Assembly (NCBI GenBank): GCA_027022775.1
Contig: JALVXO010000006.1
Span: 1-5,345, forward strand
Length of the DNA stretch: 5,345 bases
Direction: 5' to 3'
Source: Campylobacteraceae bacterium
GTDB lineage: Bacteria > Campylobacterota > Campylobacteria > Campylobacterales > Sulfurovaceae
The position numbers and the translations under genes were made by a program. This document shows, piece by piece, positions 4,890 to 5,345 of this stretch (positions within the stretch are counted from its first letter, which is position 1; each line of letters opens with the position of its first letter). The notes under the pieces were generated by a model, which was not told the origin of the DNA, ran no database searches, and saw only the letters and a list, made by a program, of their open reading frames with translations.

Positions 4890-5345
4890 TTATACTTTTT
4901 TAAAGCTTTTAATAATTGAAAATATTATAATTAGTTCAATTAAAATCAGCAAAAAGTGCAAATCGTAAACTTTATCTTGGTTTTTAGTAACTCCTTGAAA
5001 CTCCAGCAGTTTGTAAAATAGATACGATGCTCCCATTCCGATTAAATAGCCTGTCTGTTTTGCAGTATCTATGGCGGTTAAAAAATCATCTGTTTTGGCA
5101 ATTAAGGTTTCGGCTCTTACTAAATAGGAGCCAAAAACAAAAGTAAGCTGGTAGCCTATATATACAAAAAGTGCGCTTTTGTAGGTGTAGGGGTGCAGCA
5201 TAAAAACAAGCATTACAATAAGCAGAACAAACTCTACAAAAAGCGAAATTTTATAAAACCACTCTATGTTTAAAATTTTATCGTAAACCCTGGCAATAAG
5301 CAGCATCCCCACTGCTAGTGCAATACCGCCAAGCGAATAGACAGA
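4890..5345 (-). CDS. Multi-pass membrane protein, C-terminal part, probable MFS transporter (partial)
   Basis: The frame is open from the window edge to TAA at 4890-4892, giving 151 residues; the start lies outside the window. A GTG at 5312 and an ATG at 5306 exist, but the frame is uninterrupted upstream and already encodes membrane-helix sequence (SLGGIALAVG), so they are unlikely to be starts. I count five hydrophobic segments (about 4-20, 32-50, 58-76, 97-114, 129-147) with short charged loops, including RAETLIAKTDDFLTAID between the third and fourth. Helix spacing and a basic cytoplasmic end (SFKKV) fit the C-terminal half of a 12-helix major facilitator protein, but no diagnostic motif or substrate can be read. 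It converges on tonB. Confidence 0.6.
   Translation of the reverse strand, partial: SVYSLGGIALAVGMLLIARVYDKILNIEWFYKISLFVEFVLLIVMLVFMLHPYTYKSALFVYIGYQLTFVFGSYLVRAETLIAKTDDFLTAIDTAKQTGYLIGMGASYLFYKLLEFQGVTKNQDKVYDLHFLLILIELIIIFSIIKSFKKV

Overview
The window looks like chromosomal DNA of an AT-rich member of the Campylobacterota (formerly Epsilonproteobacteria). This is inferred from the low GC content, the very short ExbB with the matching ExbD and TonB, strong AAGGAG ribosome binding sites with weak -35 boxes, and the general protein style. I cannot name the genus from the sequence alone.

Layout. Positions 1-464 contain no credible gene. They hold an array of degenerate tandem units of about 88-106 bp (43-353 and probably beyond the left edge), each opening with AGTTCTTACATC. 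Units 2 and 3 also carry an inverted copy of that word and a second hairpin. A cluster of competing hairpins follows (393-441), next to the 3' end of metE. Positions 465-2732 on the minus strand encode a full-length cobalamin-independent methionine synthase, MetE, with all zinc and catalytic residues present. The 417-bp divergent intergenic region (2733-3149) holds a plausible metE promoter with an overlapping inverted repeat, a structured segment of unknown identity, and one or two candidate promoters for the rightward operon. Positions 3150-4669 are a tight, overlapping exbB-exbD-tonB operon: the inner-membrane motor that uses the proton-motive force to drive outer-membrane TonB-dependent receptors. 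Positions 4670-4889 hold a 26-bp-stem hairpin of a widely dispersed repeat type. The right end (4890-5345, minus) is the C-terminal part of a multi-pass membrane protein, probably a major facilitator superfamily transporter, cut by the window edge.

How it fits together. MetE makes methionine without vitamin B12, while ExbB/ExbD/TonB energise uptake of siderophores, haem or B12. The two units are divergently transcribed from one intergenic region, but nothing seen here proves shared regulation. The tonB and transporter genes converge on the hairpin repeat.

The most unusual parts are the hairpin-bearing tandem array at the left end, which I cannot match to any known element, and the TonB periplasmic linker. 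Much of that linker appears to be built from a 7-nucleotide satellite read in frame (7 x 3 = 21 nt, hence a 7-residue peptide repeat). I do not see a CRISPR array, tRNA, rRNA, transposase or obvious defence system.
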